Part shown: positions 25,734-34,892 of the stretch, in pieces
Layout: each line of letters begins with the position of its first letter
Position numbering within the stretch: the first letter of the stretch is position 1
NCBI RefSeq assembly: GCF_040812015.1
Contig: NZ_JBFNXJ010000020.1
Coordinates: 1 to 64,000, forward strand
DNA length: 64,000 nt
DNA from: Chitinivorax sp. PXF-14
Lineage (GTDB): Bacteria; Pseudomonadota; Gammaproteobacteria; Burkholderiales; SCOH01
Direction of reading: 5' to 3'
Program-made: the position numbers and the translations under genes
Notes under the pieces: model-generated
Told to the model about the DNA's origin: nothing
The model's input: only the letters and a program-made list of their open reading frames with translations
Database searches by the model: none

Positions 25734-27560
25734 ATGAAAACATCACCGATTCACTACCGCATCACCTGCGCCAGCCCCGAGGCGCATCTGTTCCGTGTGA
25801 CATTGAGCGTCCATGAGCCGGCCAGCAGCGGCCAGCGCTTTTCCCTGCCGAGCTGGATCCCCGGCAGCTACCTGATCCGCGAATTCGCGCGCCATATCGT
25901 CAGCGTCAAGGCCAGTGCCGGCGGCAAGCCCGTGCGCCTGAGCAAGCTGGACAAGCACACCTGGCTCGCGGCCCCGTGCAAGGGCAAGCTGACGCTCGAA
26001 TACGAGGTCTACGCCTACGATTTGTCCGTGCGCGGCGCCTATTTCGACCAGACCCGCGCCTTCTTCAACGGCACCAGCCTGTGCCTGTGCGTGGAGGGCC
26101 AGGAGGCACGCCGCCACGAGGTCGAGATCGTCCCGCCCGAGGGCCGTGCCTACAAGGGTTGGAAGGTCGCCACCGCCCTGGCGCGCAAGGACGCCAAGCA
26201 GCATGGCTTCGGTAGCTACGGGGCCGGCAGTTACGACGAGCTGATCGACCACCCGGTGGAAATGGGCGACTTCACGCTGGCCAGCTTCAAGGCCTGCGGT
26301 GTGCCGCACGAATTCGTGATCACCGGCCGGCACCGTGCCGACATGAAGCGGCTGGTGAAGGACGTCAAACGCATCTGCGAATACCAGATCAAGCTGTTCG
26401 GCGAGCCGGCGCCGTTCGACCGCTACGTGTTCATGACCATGCTCACCGGCGATGGCTACGGCGGCCTCGAGCATCGTGCGTCGACCGTGCTGATGGCGTC
26501 CCGCGGCGATATGCCGCGCGTGGGCGACGAGGCGCAGAGCGAAGGCTACCGGCAGTTTCTCGGCCTGGTCAGCCACGAATATTTCCACAGCTGGAACGTC
26601 AAGCGTATCAAGCCCCAGGCATTCGCGCCTTACGACCTCGGGCGCGAGGGCTACACCCGCCTGCTGTGGGCGATGGAGGGCATCACCTCCTATTACGACG
26701 ACCTGACGCTGGTGCGCTCGGGCCTGATCAGCGTCGAGCAGTACCTCGAGTTGCTGGCCAAGACGGTGACCGGGGTCGCGCGTGGCGCTGGCCGCCTCAA
26801 GCAGACGCTGGAAGAGTCGAGCTTCGATGCCTGGATCAAGTATTACCGCCAGGACGAAAATTCGCCCAACAGCCTGGTCAGCTACTATACAAAAGGGGCG
26901 CTCGCCGCACTCGCGCTGGATTTGACGATCCGCCTCGACAGTGACGGCGCATGCTCGCTCGACGACGTGATGCGCGCCTTGTGGGTGCTGTATCTCGAAC
27001 GCGGCGAGGGCGTGGGCGAGGCGGAGTGGGAGCGTGTTGCCGCCGAGGCCAGCGGCATCGATCTCGGTCGGTTCTTCGAGCTCGCGCTGCGATCGACCGA
27101 TGAGCTGCCGCTGGCCGAGTTGCTGGCGGGCGTCGGTGTCGAGATGCAGCTGAGGGCCGCGGAGTCGAACGCCGACAAGGGCGGCAAGGCCGTGTCGAAG
27201 CCGGCCAAAACGCTGGCCCGGCGGCCGGTGCTGGGAGTGCGAACCAGCACCGAGAATGGCTGGGTCAAGCTGACCCACGTGCTCGACGATGGTGCGGCAC
27301 AGGCCGCTGGCCTGTCTGCCGGCGACCTGCTGGTGGCGGTCGATGGTCTGCGCGTCAGTGCCAGCAACTTCGACCAGGCCATCGAGTGCCGGCAGGTGGG
27401 CGATGTAGTGGAGATTCACGCGTTCCGCCGCGATGAATTGATGGTGTTCCAGGCCGAGCTGCAGGCGCCCCAGGCGGATACCTGCGTGCTGGCCGTGGCG
27501 CACAAGCCCACATCGGCACAGCGCAAGGCGCGCCGGGCGTGGCTGCAAGACAAGGATTGA
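25734..27560 (+). CDS. M61 family glycyl aminopeptidase with PDZ domain
   Basis: A 608-residue peptidase of family M61. The N-terminal part is the beta-rich domain (SLPSWIPGSYLIREFARHI is a family signature). The catalytic domain has HEYFHSWNVKRIKP (HExxH, followed by the arginine/lysine cluster) and the third zinc ligand in WAMEGITSYYDDLTL. A PDZ domain lies at about residues 495-575 (LGVRTSTENG...GLSAGDLLVAVDGLRV). Members remove N-terminal Gly or Ala; there is no signal peptide, so it is likely cytoplasmic. pepN follows on the same strand after 120 bases, forming a peptide-breakdown cluster. Confidence 0.94.
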   Translation: MKTSPIHYRITCASPEAHLFRVTLSVHEPASSGQRFSLPSWIPGSYLIREFARHIVSVKASAGGKPVRLSKLDKHTWLAAPCKGKLTLEYEVYAYDLSVRGAYFDQTRAFFNGTSLCLCVEGQEARRHEVEIVPPEGRAYKGWKVATALARKDAKQHGFGSYGAGSYDELIDHPVEMGDFTLASFKACGVPHEFVITGRHRADMKRLVKDVKRICEYQIKLFGEPAPFDRYVFMTMLTGDGYGGLEHRASTVLMASRGDMPRVGDEAQSEGYRQFLGLVSHEYFHSWNVKRIKPQAFAPYDLGREGYTRLLWAMEGITSYYDDLTLVRSGLISVEQYLELLAKTVTGVARGAGRLKQTLEESSFDAWIKYYRQDENSPNSLVSYYTKGALAALALDLTIRLDSDGACSLDDVMRALWVLYLERGEGVGEAEWERVAAEASGIDLGRFFELALRSTDELPLAELLAGVGVEMQLRAAESNADKGGKAVSKPAKTLARRPVLGVRTSTENGWVKLTHVLDDGAAQAAGLSAGDLLVAVDGLRVSASNFDQAIECRQVGDVVEIHAFRRDELMVFQAELQAPQADTCVLAVAHKPTSAQRKARRAWLQDKD

Positions 27561-27680
27561 GTGCCGGGGGTGATACTGCCCGGCCCGGGTAACGACAAGC
27601 CCGCTGCCGCGCCCATGCGCAGCAGCGGGGACCAAGCGGCAGGCCCAGTGCCTGCCCGATAAAAAAGCAGGATCGAGACG

Positions 27681-30323
27681 ATGTACAACGACGCACCCAA
27701 GACGATTTACCTCAAGGATTACACCCCGCCGGCCTTCCTGATCGACCGCGTCGATCTCAAGTTCGACGTGTTCGACGACCATACCGAAGTGCATTCGCGC
27801 ATGGTGCTTAATCGCAACAGCGCCCACCCGTCTGCCGATGCGCCGCTGGTGCTCGATGGCGAGGAACTCGAACTCAAGCTGGTGCGTGTCGATGGCGAAA
27901 CCCTGCCGGCCGACCGCTACGTGCAGACCCGCGACGGCCTGACGCTGGCCGGCCTGCCCGCGAGCTGCGTGCTGGAAGTGGTGACGCATATCAAGCCGCA
28001 GCTTAATACCGCCCTGTCCGGCCTGTACGAATCCAACCACAACCTGTTCACGCAGTGCGAGGCCGAGGGCTTCCGTCGCATCACCTTCTTCCTCGACCGC
28101 CCCGACGTGATGGCGCGCTACACCACCACCATCACGGCCGACAAGCAACGCTTTCCGGTACTGCTGAGCAACGGCAATCTGGTCGGGCACGGCAATGTGG
28201 ACAAGCAGCGCCACTGGGTGAAGTGGGTCGATCCGTTCCGCAAGCCGTCCTACCTGTTCGCGCTGGTGGCGGGCAAGCTGGTCAAGCTCGAAGACCAGTA
28301 CAAGACCCACTCGGGCAAGCCGGTGAAGCTCGAGATCTATGTCGAGCCGGGCAACCTCGACAAGTGCCATCACGCGATGGCTTCGGTGAAGAAGTCGATG
28401 AAATGGGACGAGGATACCTTCGGCCTGGAGTACGACCTCGACGTCTACATGATCGTCGCGACTGGCGACTTCAATATGGGCGCGATGGAGAACAAGGGCC
28501 TCAACATCTTCAACACCAAGTATGTGCTGGCCAAGCCGGAAACGGCGACGGACGTAGACTACGCCGGCATCGAGGCGGTCATCGCGCACGAGTATTTCCA
28601 CAACTGGACCGGCAACCGCGTGACCTGCCGCGACTGGTTCCAGCTGAGCCTGAAGGAAGGCCTGACGGTATTCCGCGACCAGGAGTTCTCGGCCGACATG
28701 GGCAGCCGGGCGGTCGAGCGCATCGATCAGGTCAACACTCTGCGCAACGTCCAGTTCCGCGAGGATGCCGGCCCGATGGCGCACCCGGTGCGCCCCGACT
28801 CGTACATCGAGATCAACAACTTCTACACGGTGACGGTGTACGAGAAGGGCGCCGAAGTGGTGCGCATGTACCACACGCTGCTCGGCCGCGACGGCTTCCG
28901 CAAGGGCATGGATCTGTACTTCCGCCGCCATGATGGCCAAGCCGTGACCACGGATGATTTCCTGGCCGCCATGGCCGACGCCAACCAGACGGATCTGAGC
29001 CAGTTCCAGCGCTGGTACAGCCAGGCAGGGACGCCGCTGGTCAAGGCCATCGGCCACTACGATGCCGCGACCCGCAGTTATGTGCTGACGCTGAAGCAGA
29101 GCTGCCCGGCCACGCCAGGCCAGGCCGACAAGCTGCCCTTCCTGATCCCCGTGGCGCTTGGCCTGCTGGCCGCAGATGGCAGCGAAATCGCCCTGCAGCT
29201 CGAAGGCGAGGCAGAGCCCACCGGCGCCTCGCGCGTGTTGCGCTTCACCGAGGCGGAGCAGCGCTTCACCTTCATCAATGTCGACAGCAAGCCGGTTCCG
29301 TCGCTGCTGCGAGGCTTCTCCGCACCGGTCAGGCTCGACTACGAGTGGCATGACGACGAGCTGGCCTTCCTCATGGCGCACGACCGCGATGATTTCAATC
29401 GCTGGGAGGCTGGCCAGACGCTGGCGCTACGCCTGATGCTGAAGCTCATCGGCGACCATCAGGCGGGCCGTGCGCTGAGCCTGCCGACAAGCTTCATCGA
29501 GGCGGTGAGCAAGACCCTGCACGACCCGCAGCTCGACCGCGCGCTGATCGCACAGGCGCTGACCTTGCCGAGCGAGAGCTATATCGGCGATCAGATGGCG
29601 GTGATCGACCCTGACGCCATCCATGCCGTGCGCGAGTACGTGCGCACCGAGCTGGCGCTGGCGCTGCGCAGCGACTGGCTGGCGGCCTACCACGCCAACG
29701 AGGTGAAGGGCACATATCGTTTCGACGCCAAGGCGGCCGGGCAGCGCGCATTGCGCAATGTCTGCCTGGGCTATCTGCTGCAGATCGACGAGGCCGAAAC
29801 GCACGAGCTGGTTGTCAAGCAATGCAACACCGCCAACAACATGACCGACATGATGGGCGCGCTGTCCGTGCTCACCCATGTCGGCTGCCCACAGCGCGAG
29901 CCGGCACTGACGGCGTTTTACGAGCGCTTCAAGGATGATGCACTGGTGGTCGATAAATGGCTTATGCTGCAAGCAATGTCCGCGCTACCCGACGCATTGG
30001 CCCGTGTGAAAGCGCTGCTCGACCATTCCGCCTTCACCTTGCGCAATCCCAACAAGGTGCGCTCGCTGCTTGGCGCGTTTGGCGCCAATCAGGTGCGCTT
30101 CCACCATGGCTCGGGCGAAGGCTACCGCTTCATTGCGGACCAGGTGTTGGCGCTTGATCGGATCAATCCGCAGATTTCGTCGCGCATTGTCAGCGTGTTC
30201 AATCGCTGGCGTCGTTTCGACGCGGATCGGCAGAGCCTGATGAAAGCCGAGCTGGAGCGCATCATGGCGACAGAAGGGCTTTCCAAGGACGTTTACGAGA
30301 TCGTCAGCAAGGCGTTGGCCTAG
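27681..30323 (+). CDS. pepN: Aminopeptidase N
   Basis: An 880-residue M1 zinc aminopeptidase, the main broad-specificity aminopeptidase in the last steps of cytosolic protein turnover. GAMENKGLNIFN (GxMEN substrate-recognition) precedes HEYFHNWTGNRVTCRDWFQLSLKEG (HExxH with the third ligand Glu 18 residues later); the transition-state tyrosine is in the region TVTVYEKGAEV. Length is typical of proteobacterial PepN (870-890). GAGACG precedes the ATG. Confidence 0.98.
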   Translation: MYNDAPKTIYLKDYTPPAFLIDRVDLKFDVFDDHTEVHSRMVLNRNSAHPSADAPLVLDGEELELKLVRVDGETLPADRYVQTRDGLTLAGLPASCVLEVVTHIKPQLNTALSGLYESNHNLFTQCEAEGFRRITFFLDRPDVMARYTTTITADKQRFPVLLSNGNLVGHGNVDKQRHWVKWVDPFRKPSYLFALVAGKLVKLEDQYKTHSGKPVKLEIYVEPGNLDKCHHAMASVKKSMKWDEDTFGLEYDLDVYMIVATGDFNMGAMENKGLNIFNTKYVLAKPETATDVDYAGIEAVIAHEYFHNWTGNRVTCRDWFQLSLKEGLTVFRDQEFSADMGSRAVERIDQVNTLRNVQFREDAGPMAHPVRPDSYIEINNFYTVTVYEKGAEVVRMYHTLLGRDGFRKGMDLYFRRHDGQAVTTDDFLAAMADANQTDLSQFQRWYSQAGTPLVKAIGHYDAATRSYVLTLKQSCPATPGQADKLPFLIPVALGLLAADGSEIALQLEGEAEPTGASRVLRFTEAEQRFTFINVDSKPVPSLLRGFSAPVRLDYEWHDDELAFLMAHDRDDFNRWEAGQTLALRLMLKLIGDHQAGRALSLPTSFIEAVSKTLHDPQLDRALIAQALTLPSESYIGDQMAVIDPDAIHAVREYVRTELALALRSDWLAAYHANEVKGTYRFDAKAAGQRALRNVCLGYLLQIDEAETHELVVKQCNTANNMTDMMGALSVLTHVGCPQREPALTAFYERFKDDALVVDKWLMLQAMSALPDALARVKALLDHSAFTLRNPNKVRSLLGAFGANQVRFHHGSGEGYRFIADQVLALDRINPQISSRIVSVFNRWRRFDADRQSLMKAELERIMATEGLSKDVYEIVSKALA

Positions 30324-30420
30324 CCCTGTGACGTTATATTTCGCGACAGCTGGCGCCAGGCTTGCAAGTCGTGCTATTAAATTAGAATAAGCCGTTATTT
30401 CATGCGCATGGAGCGCCTCG

Positions 30421-30867
30421 ATGAAAAATCAAGTTATCTTGTTGGTTGAAGATAATCCTGACGATGAAATGCTCGCCCTGAGAGCATTCAAGAAGAACAA
30501 CATCACCAACGAAATTGTCGTCGCGCGTGATGGTGTCGAGGCGTTGGATTACCTGTTTGGCAATGCGGGCTACGCGGGGCGCGATACCTCGCACCAGCCG
30601 GCGCTGATCCTGCTCGACCTCAAGCTGCCGAAGATGGATGGGCTGGAGGTGCTCAAGGCCTTGCGTGCCGACGCACGCACACGGCTGATACCGGTCGTGG
30701 TGCTGACCACTTCGAAAGAAGAGGACGACCTGTTGAAGAGCTACACCTTCGGCGCCAACAGCTATATCCGCAAGCCCGTCGATTTCAACCAGTTCATCGA
30801 TGCTGTACGCCAGGTGGGGCTGTACTGGCTGGTGTTGAACGAATCCCTGCCGGCGATAGGACGATAA
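30421..30867 (+). CDS. Receiver-only response regulator (Rcp1-like)
   Basis: A 148-residue stand-alone receiver domain. The acidic pair Glu10/Asp11 (LLVEDNPDD), the phosphoacceptor Asp66 (ILLDLKLPKMDG), Thr95/96 (VVLTTSKEEDD) and the lysine of IRKPVDF are all present. The long beta2-alpha loop (NAGYAGRDTSHQP) and overall sequence match the Rcp1/CheY-like group that often pairs with bacteriophytochromes or PAS kinases. No kinase gene is adjacent. The next gene starts five bases after its stop, so the two are co-transcribed, suggesting a shared phosphorelay. Confidence 0.92.
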   Translation: MKNQVILLVEDNPDDEMLALRAFKKNNITNEIVVARDGVEALDYLFGNAGYAGRDTSHQPALILLDLKLPKMDGLEVLKALRADARTRLIPVVVLTTSKEEDDLLKSYTFGANSYIRKPVDFNQFIDAVRQVGLYWLVLNESLPAIGR

Positions 30868-30871
30868 TAGC

Positions 30872-32971
30872 GTGACCGAACTGAGGGTACTGGTTGTAGA
30901 GGACTCGGAAGACGACGCGTTATTGATGCTGCTGCAGCTCAGGCGTGGTGGCTATCACATCGTGCATGAGCGCGTCGATACGCCGGACGCCATGCGGGCT
31001 GCCTTGACCCTGCCCTGGGACATCGTCATCTCCGACTACACGATGCCCAGCTTCAGTGGCCCGGCCGCGCTGAGCCTGTTCTCCGAAACCGGACTGGACT
31101 GCCCGTTCATCGTCGTCACCGGCACGATTGGCGAAGAATCCGCCGTCGCGCTGATGAAGATGGGGGTCAGCGACTTTGTCCTCAAGACGAATCTGCCGCG
31201 GCTGCCGGGCGTGGTCGAGCGCGAGTTGCGCGAAGCCGATCTGCGCCGCGCCAAGCGTCGCGCCGAGGAGGCGCTGCGGGTCAGCGAGGAGCGCTACAAG
31301 CTGGCCATGCAGGGTGCCAACGACGGCCTGTGGGACTGGAATATCGCCGACGACACGGTGTTCTTCTCGTCGCGCTGGAAAAGCATGCTGGGGTACGAGA
31401 TGGACGAGGTCGGCGACTCGGTGGACGAGTGGCAGAACCGCCTGCACCCGGACGAGAAGCAATCCTTCCGCATCAAGCTGATCAACCATCTGAAACACCT
31501 GACGCCGCATTTCGAGATCGAACACCGCATGCTGCACAAGACCTCCGGCTATCGCTGGATGTTGACGCGCGGCCTGGCGGTCTATGACGACAGTGGGCGA
31601 GCCTATCGCATGGCCGGCTCGCAGACCGACATCACCGAGCGCAAGCGCACAGAAGAGCAGCTCCTGCACGATGCCTTCCACGATGGCCTGACAGGCTTGC
31701 CGAACCGCGCCCTGTTCACGGATCTGCTCGGCTTCGCGCTGGAACACCGCCAGCGCAACGACTCCTATCTGTCCGCCGTGCTGTTCATCAACCTCGAACG
31801 TTTCCGCTACGTCAACGACAGCTTCGGCCACCGCATTGGCGACCAGTACCTGATCGAGGTGGCGAGTCGTATCAAGTCGGTGCTGCGCCCCGGCGATGTG
31901 GCGGCACGCTTTGCCGGCGACGAATATGCAATTCTGCTCGACGACCTGCGTGACCCGGCCGAAGCGACGCGTTTCGCCGAGATGCTGCAGACGATGATCG
32001 GCCACCCGCTGGGCCTTGGCGGGCACGAGTTCTTTCCGGGCTGCAATGTCGGCATCGTGTTCAGCGCCAGTGGCTACCACGACCCCGAGGACATGCTGCG
32101 CGACGCCGATACCGCGATGCACCGTGCGCGCAAGCGAGGCAAACGCAAGATGGAGGTCTTCGATGCTGCCATGCACGCCAGCGCGGTGACCACGCTGCAA
32201 CTCGAGCACGAGCTGAGGCGCGCGGTCGAGCGGCGTGAGTTTCTCGTGCATTACCAGCCCATCGTCGAACTCACCACCGGCAAGCTATCCAGTTTCGAGG
32301 CGCTGATCCGCTGGCAGAAGCCCGATGGCAAGCTGGTGCCGCCCAACGATTTCATCCCGCTGTCCGAAGAGCTGGGCCTGATCGTCGATATCGGCAAGCA
32401 GGTGCTCGAGATGGCGTGCCAGCAGATGGTCATGTGGCAGCAGCAGTTTCCTGATCACCGCATGTTGCCGGTGAGCGTCAATCTCTCGGGCAAACAGTTC
32501 AACCAGCCTGATCTGGTCGAAGAAATCGAATCGGTCATCCATTCGACGGGCTTGTCGGCCTCGCACCTCAAGCTCGAGATCACCGAAACCATGCTGATGG
32601 AGAACCCCGAGTCCGCACGGCAAATGCTGACGCGGCTACGGGAGAAGAATATCAAGGTGTTGATGGATGATTTCGGCACCGGGTATTCGTCACTGTCCTA
32701 TCTGCACCGCTTTCCCTGCGACACGCTGAAGATCGACGGCTCCTTCGTGCGGCGGATCACCGACGAGCGCGAAGGCAAGGAGATCGTCCGTATCATCGTC
32801 ATGCTGGCGCACAACCTCGGCATGAACGTGATCGCCGAATGTGTCGAGACGGAAGAGCATCTGGGGGTGCTGCGCGAATTCGGCTGCGATCTTGCGCAGG
32901 GCTATTTCTTCTCCAGGCCGCTGTCGGCGAGTGATGCCACCGATCTGATACAGCGTAACCCGAGCTGGTGA
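30872..32971 (+). CDS. Response regulator with PAS, degenerate GGDEF and EAL domains (c-di-GMP phosphodiesterase)
   Basis: A 699-residue regulator: receiver (1-120, phosphoacceptor Asp55 in VISDYTMPS), PAS with PAC (about 148-260), GGDEF-like (about 268-425) and EAL (about 440-695). The signature loop reads AGDEY in place of GGDEF, so cyclase activity is doubtful. The EAL catalytic set is complete: FEALIRW, NLSGKQF, LEITETML, DDFGTGYSS, LKIDGSFV and ECVETEEH. It should therefore hydrolyse c-di-GMP under control of phosphorylation and a PAS signal. GTG start five bases after the receiver-only regulator, which may compete for or relay phosphate. Confidence 0.93.
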   Translation: MTELRVLVVEDSEDDALLMLLQLRRGGYHIVHERVDTPDAMRAALTLPWDIVISDYTMPSFSGPAALSLFSETGLDCPFIVVTGTIGEESAVALMKMGVSDFVLKTNLPRLPGVVERELREADLRRAKRRAEEALRVSEERYKLAMQGANDGLWDWNIADDTVFFSSRWKSMLGYEMDEVGDSVDEWQNRLHPDEKQSFRIKLINHLKHLTPHFEIEHRMLHKTSGYRWMLTRGLAVYDDSGRAYRMAGSQTDITERKRTEEQLLHDAFHDGLTGLPNRALFTDLLGFALEHRQRNDSYLSAVLFINLERFRYVNDSFGHRIGDQYLIEVASRIKSVLRPGDVAARFAGDEYAILLDDLRDPAEATRFAEMLQTMIGHPLGLGGHEFFPGCNVGIVFSASGYHDPEDMLRDADTAMHRARKRGKRKMEVFDAAMHASAVTTLQLEHELRRAVERREFLVHYQPIVELTTGKLSSFEALIRWQKPDGKLVPPNDFIPLSEELGLIVDIGKQVLEMACQQMVMWQQQFPDHRMLPVSVNLSGKQFNQPDLVEEIESVIHSTGLSASHLKLEITETMLMENPESARQMLTRLREKNIKVLMDDFGTGYSSLSYLHRFPCDTLKIDGSFVRRITDEREGKEIVRIIVMLAHNLGMNVIAECVETEEHLGVLREFGCDLAQGYFFSRPLSASDATDLIQRNPSW

Positions 32972-32984
32972 TGCGCGCGGCGAG

Positions 32985-33003
32985 TTATTGCCATTGGCAA
33001 TAA
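32985..33003. promoter_or_regulatory. Perfect inverted repeat TTATTGCC-ATT-GGCAATAA
   Basis: Two 8-base arms with a 3-base centre, 13 bases after the EAL gene stop and 108 bases before the small exported protein gene. It lacks a T-run, so it is more likely an operator or a protein-binding site than a terminator. An ATTGC...GCAAT dyad of similar type occurs upstream of the fatty acyl reductase gene (35051-35070). Confidence 0.45.
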
Positions 33004-33110
33004 AATCTTGCTGAAGAGTTGTCAACCGGCAAGATGCGCGCTGCGTTATTGGCAGTGGAACGCGAGGTTCCGCATTTCAGTTACCCATACTTCGAGAAAA
33101 GGGATTGACC

Positions 33111-33305
33111 ATGAACAAGCTGCTGTCCGCTCTGATTGCTGCCGCTTTCGCAACCGTTTCGTTCTCCGCTATGGCTGAAGACGCTAAGCCCGCCGCTGAA
33201 AAGCCGGCTGCTGAGCAAAAGGCACCTGCCAAGAAGCACCACAAGAAGGTGAAGAAGGCTAAGGCTGCTGCCAAGGAAGAAAAGAAGGACGAAGCTGCGA
33301 AGTAA
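33111..33305 (+). CDS. Small Lys/Ala-rich exported protein
   Basis: A 64-residue protein with a signal peptide (residues 1-22, cleavage after AMA before EDAK) and a mature part made almost only of Ala, Lys, Glu, Pro and His (KPAAEKPAAEQKAPAKKHHKK and KKAKAAAKEEKK). It resembles acid-shock (Asr-like) or histone-tail-like periplasmic peptides in composition, not in proven homology. GAGAAAAGGGATTGACC precedes the ATG (a TTG two codons before is less likely). Its own terminator and preceding palindrome suggest an independently expressed, probably abundant small protein. Function unknown. Confidence 0.75.
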   Translation: MNKLLSALIAAAFATVSFSAMAEDAKPAAEKPAAEQKAPAKKHHKKVKKAKAAAKEEKKDEAAK

Positions 33306-33320
33306 TTACTTCGCAGAATC

Positions 33321-33350
33321 AAAAAAAGCGGGCAAATGCCCGCTTTTTTT
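33321..33350. terminator. Bidirectional terminator between the small exported protein and the wax ester synthase gene
   Basis: A 14-base-pair perfect stem (AAAAAAAGCGGGCA / TGCCCGCTTTTTTT) with AA in the loop. A-run and T-run on both sides allow use from either strand. The two flanking genes converge on it. Confidence 0.92.
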
Positions 33351-33392
33351 CGCCCTGAACGCCCCGGCTCGTGCCGGGGCGGCTGGGGCAGC

Positions 33393-34892
33393 TCAGCTTT
33401 CCACGAGATTCTGCGCGGAAATCCACTGGTTGATTTCCTGCTCGATGCTTTCCGGCACCACGGGCCCGCTGCCTAGGTCCAGCAGCGTGCCATACACCAG
33501 CTTGTCGAACTCCGACTGTAGGCGGTTCACGATGTTCTCGGGGTCCGGCACCAGATTGGTATCGGTGATCAGGCCGAAGCGGATCTGCCCGTTGTAGCTC
33601 AGAATGCTGACCCCCATGCCGATTTCGCCGGATGACGGTACCCAGAACAGGATGTCGGAAACCTTGCTGCCTGCCATGTACATCGGCTGACGCGGGCCCG
33701 GCACATTGGTCATGACGGCCGAAGCCTTCTTGGTCAGCATGTCGAACGAGAACTGCTGAACCACATTGGGCAACGTGCCAGCCACGCCCAACAGGCCCAG
33801 GGCGAGAATCGCCTCGTGACTGTTCTTCAGTTCCTCCATGCGGCGCTTGACTTCATACAGGCGCGCGAACGGGTTGGCGATGCCGATCGGCAGCGGCAGG
33901 AACACCAGGCCGAAATAGTTGCCCAGCCTGTCCATCTTGTGTTCCGGGCGCATGTTGACCGGCACCAGGGCGCGCACCTCGAGGCCATCCACATTTTCGC
34001 CGCGCTCGATCAGGTAGTTGCGCAGCGAGCCGGCAACGCTCGACAGCAGCACATCGTTGACGGTGCAATCGAGCGCCTTGCCAATCTGCTTGACCTCGTC
34101 GAGGTCGAGCGGCTCGGCCCAGACGGCCTTCTTACGCACGCCGAGCTTGCCCTTGAAGCTGGTCTGCGGGTCGTTGGACATGGTCAGCACCTTGGCCAGG
34201 TCAGCCGTCACGCCAACGCCGAGATTGGTGTAGCCCACCAGCTTGGACGGCTTTTTCACCAGGTCGATGGTGCCTTCGAGAACATCCCAGTAAGTCTTGA
34301 CTGCCGTCGTGACGGCACCGGTGAAGGGGCGATAGAAGCGGGTCCAGAAATCCTGCTCGCCATCGTGGTGCGACTCGACCGCACGCAGCTTCTTGGCCGG
34401 TTTGCCGCTCGGTTTGGCTTGGTCATCGGTCATCCCCAGCAGGACTTGAATCAGGGCGATGCCGTCCGCATAGCAATGGTGGATGCGGACAACCAGCGCG
34501 CTGCCGCCCTGGAAGTCGTTGACGACATGGAAATGCCACAACGGTTTGTTGGGGTCCAGGCTTTCGCTGGTCAACTCGCTGACGAAGTCCTGCAGCTCGC
34601 TCTCGGTCGCAGGCCTTGGCAGGGCCGCGATGCTGATATGGTTGTCGAGATCGAAGTAGCTGTCGGTTTCCCAGCTATGCGACGAGCCGGTGCTGACCGG
34701 GCGCTGCTTGAAGCGTTCGTACTTGAGAAAACGCTCTTCCAGCGAGATCTTGAAGCGCGGCAAATCCAGCGGCGTTTCAAACATCAATACGCCGACGATC
34801 ATCATCAGATTGGTGCGCCGGTCCATGCGCAGCCATGCGGTATCAACGGAAGAGATACTCTCCCGCTTCTCGCTTGATAGATTCCACAACAT
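33393..34892 (-). CDS. Wax ester synthase/diacylglycerol acyltransferase (WS/DGAT)
   Basis: A 499-residue acyltransferase that joins acyl-CoA to a fatty alcohol or diacylglycerol, making wax ester or triacylglycerol at the inner membrane. The catalytic HHxxxDG motif is at residues 138-144 (IHHCYADG). Other family blocks are SSVDTAWLRMD near the N terminus, VNDVLLSSVAGSLRNYL, TNVPGPRQPMYMAG and the C-terminal SYNGQIRFGLITD. The ATG is preceded by CGGAGCAAAT; an ATG 23 codons upstream has no ribosome-binding site. It is divergent from the fatty acyl reductase gene, which would make its alcohol substrate. Chain and acceptor preference cannot be read. Confidence 0.92.
   Translation of the reverse strand: MLWNLSSEKRESISSVDTAWLRMDRRTNLMMIVGVLMFETPLDLPRFKISLEERFLKYERFKQRPVSTGSSHSWETDSYFDLDNHISIAALPRPATESELQDFVSELTSESLDPNKPLWHFHVVNDFQGGSALVVRIHHCYADGIALIQVLLGMTDDQAKPSGKPAKKLRAVESHHDGEQDFWTRFYRPFTGAVTTAVKTYWDVLEGTIDLVKKPSKLVGYTNLGVGVTADLAKVLTMSNDPQTSFKGKLGVRKKAVWAEPLDLDEVKQIGKALDCTVNDVLLSSVAGSLRNYLIERGENVDGLEVRALVPVNMRPEHKMDRLGNYFGLVFLPLPIGIANPFARLYEVKRRMEELKNSHEAILALGLLGVAGTLPNVVQQFSFDMLTKKASAVMTNVPGPRQPMYMAGSKVSDILFWVPSSGEIGMGVSILSYNGQIRFGLITDTNLVPDPENIVNRLQSEFDKLVYGTLLDLGSGPVVPESIEQEINQWISAQNLVES

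Noticed and set aside
25743-29381. A 1212-codon open frame on the minus strand across the M61 peptidase and pepN genes
   Set aside because: It is antisense to two clear peptidases, has no recognisable domain and its composition is what GC-rich codon bias produces opposite real genes.
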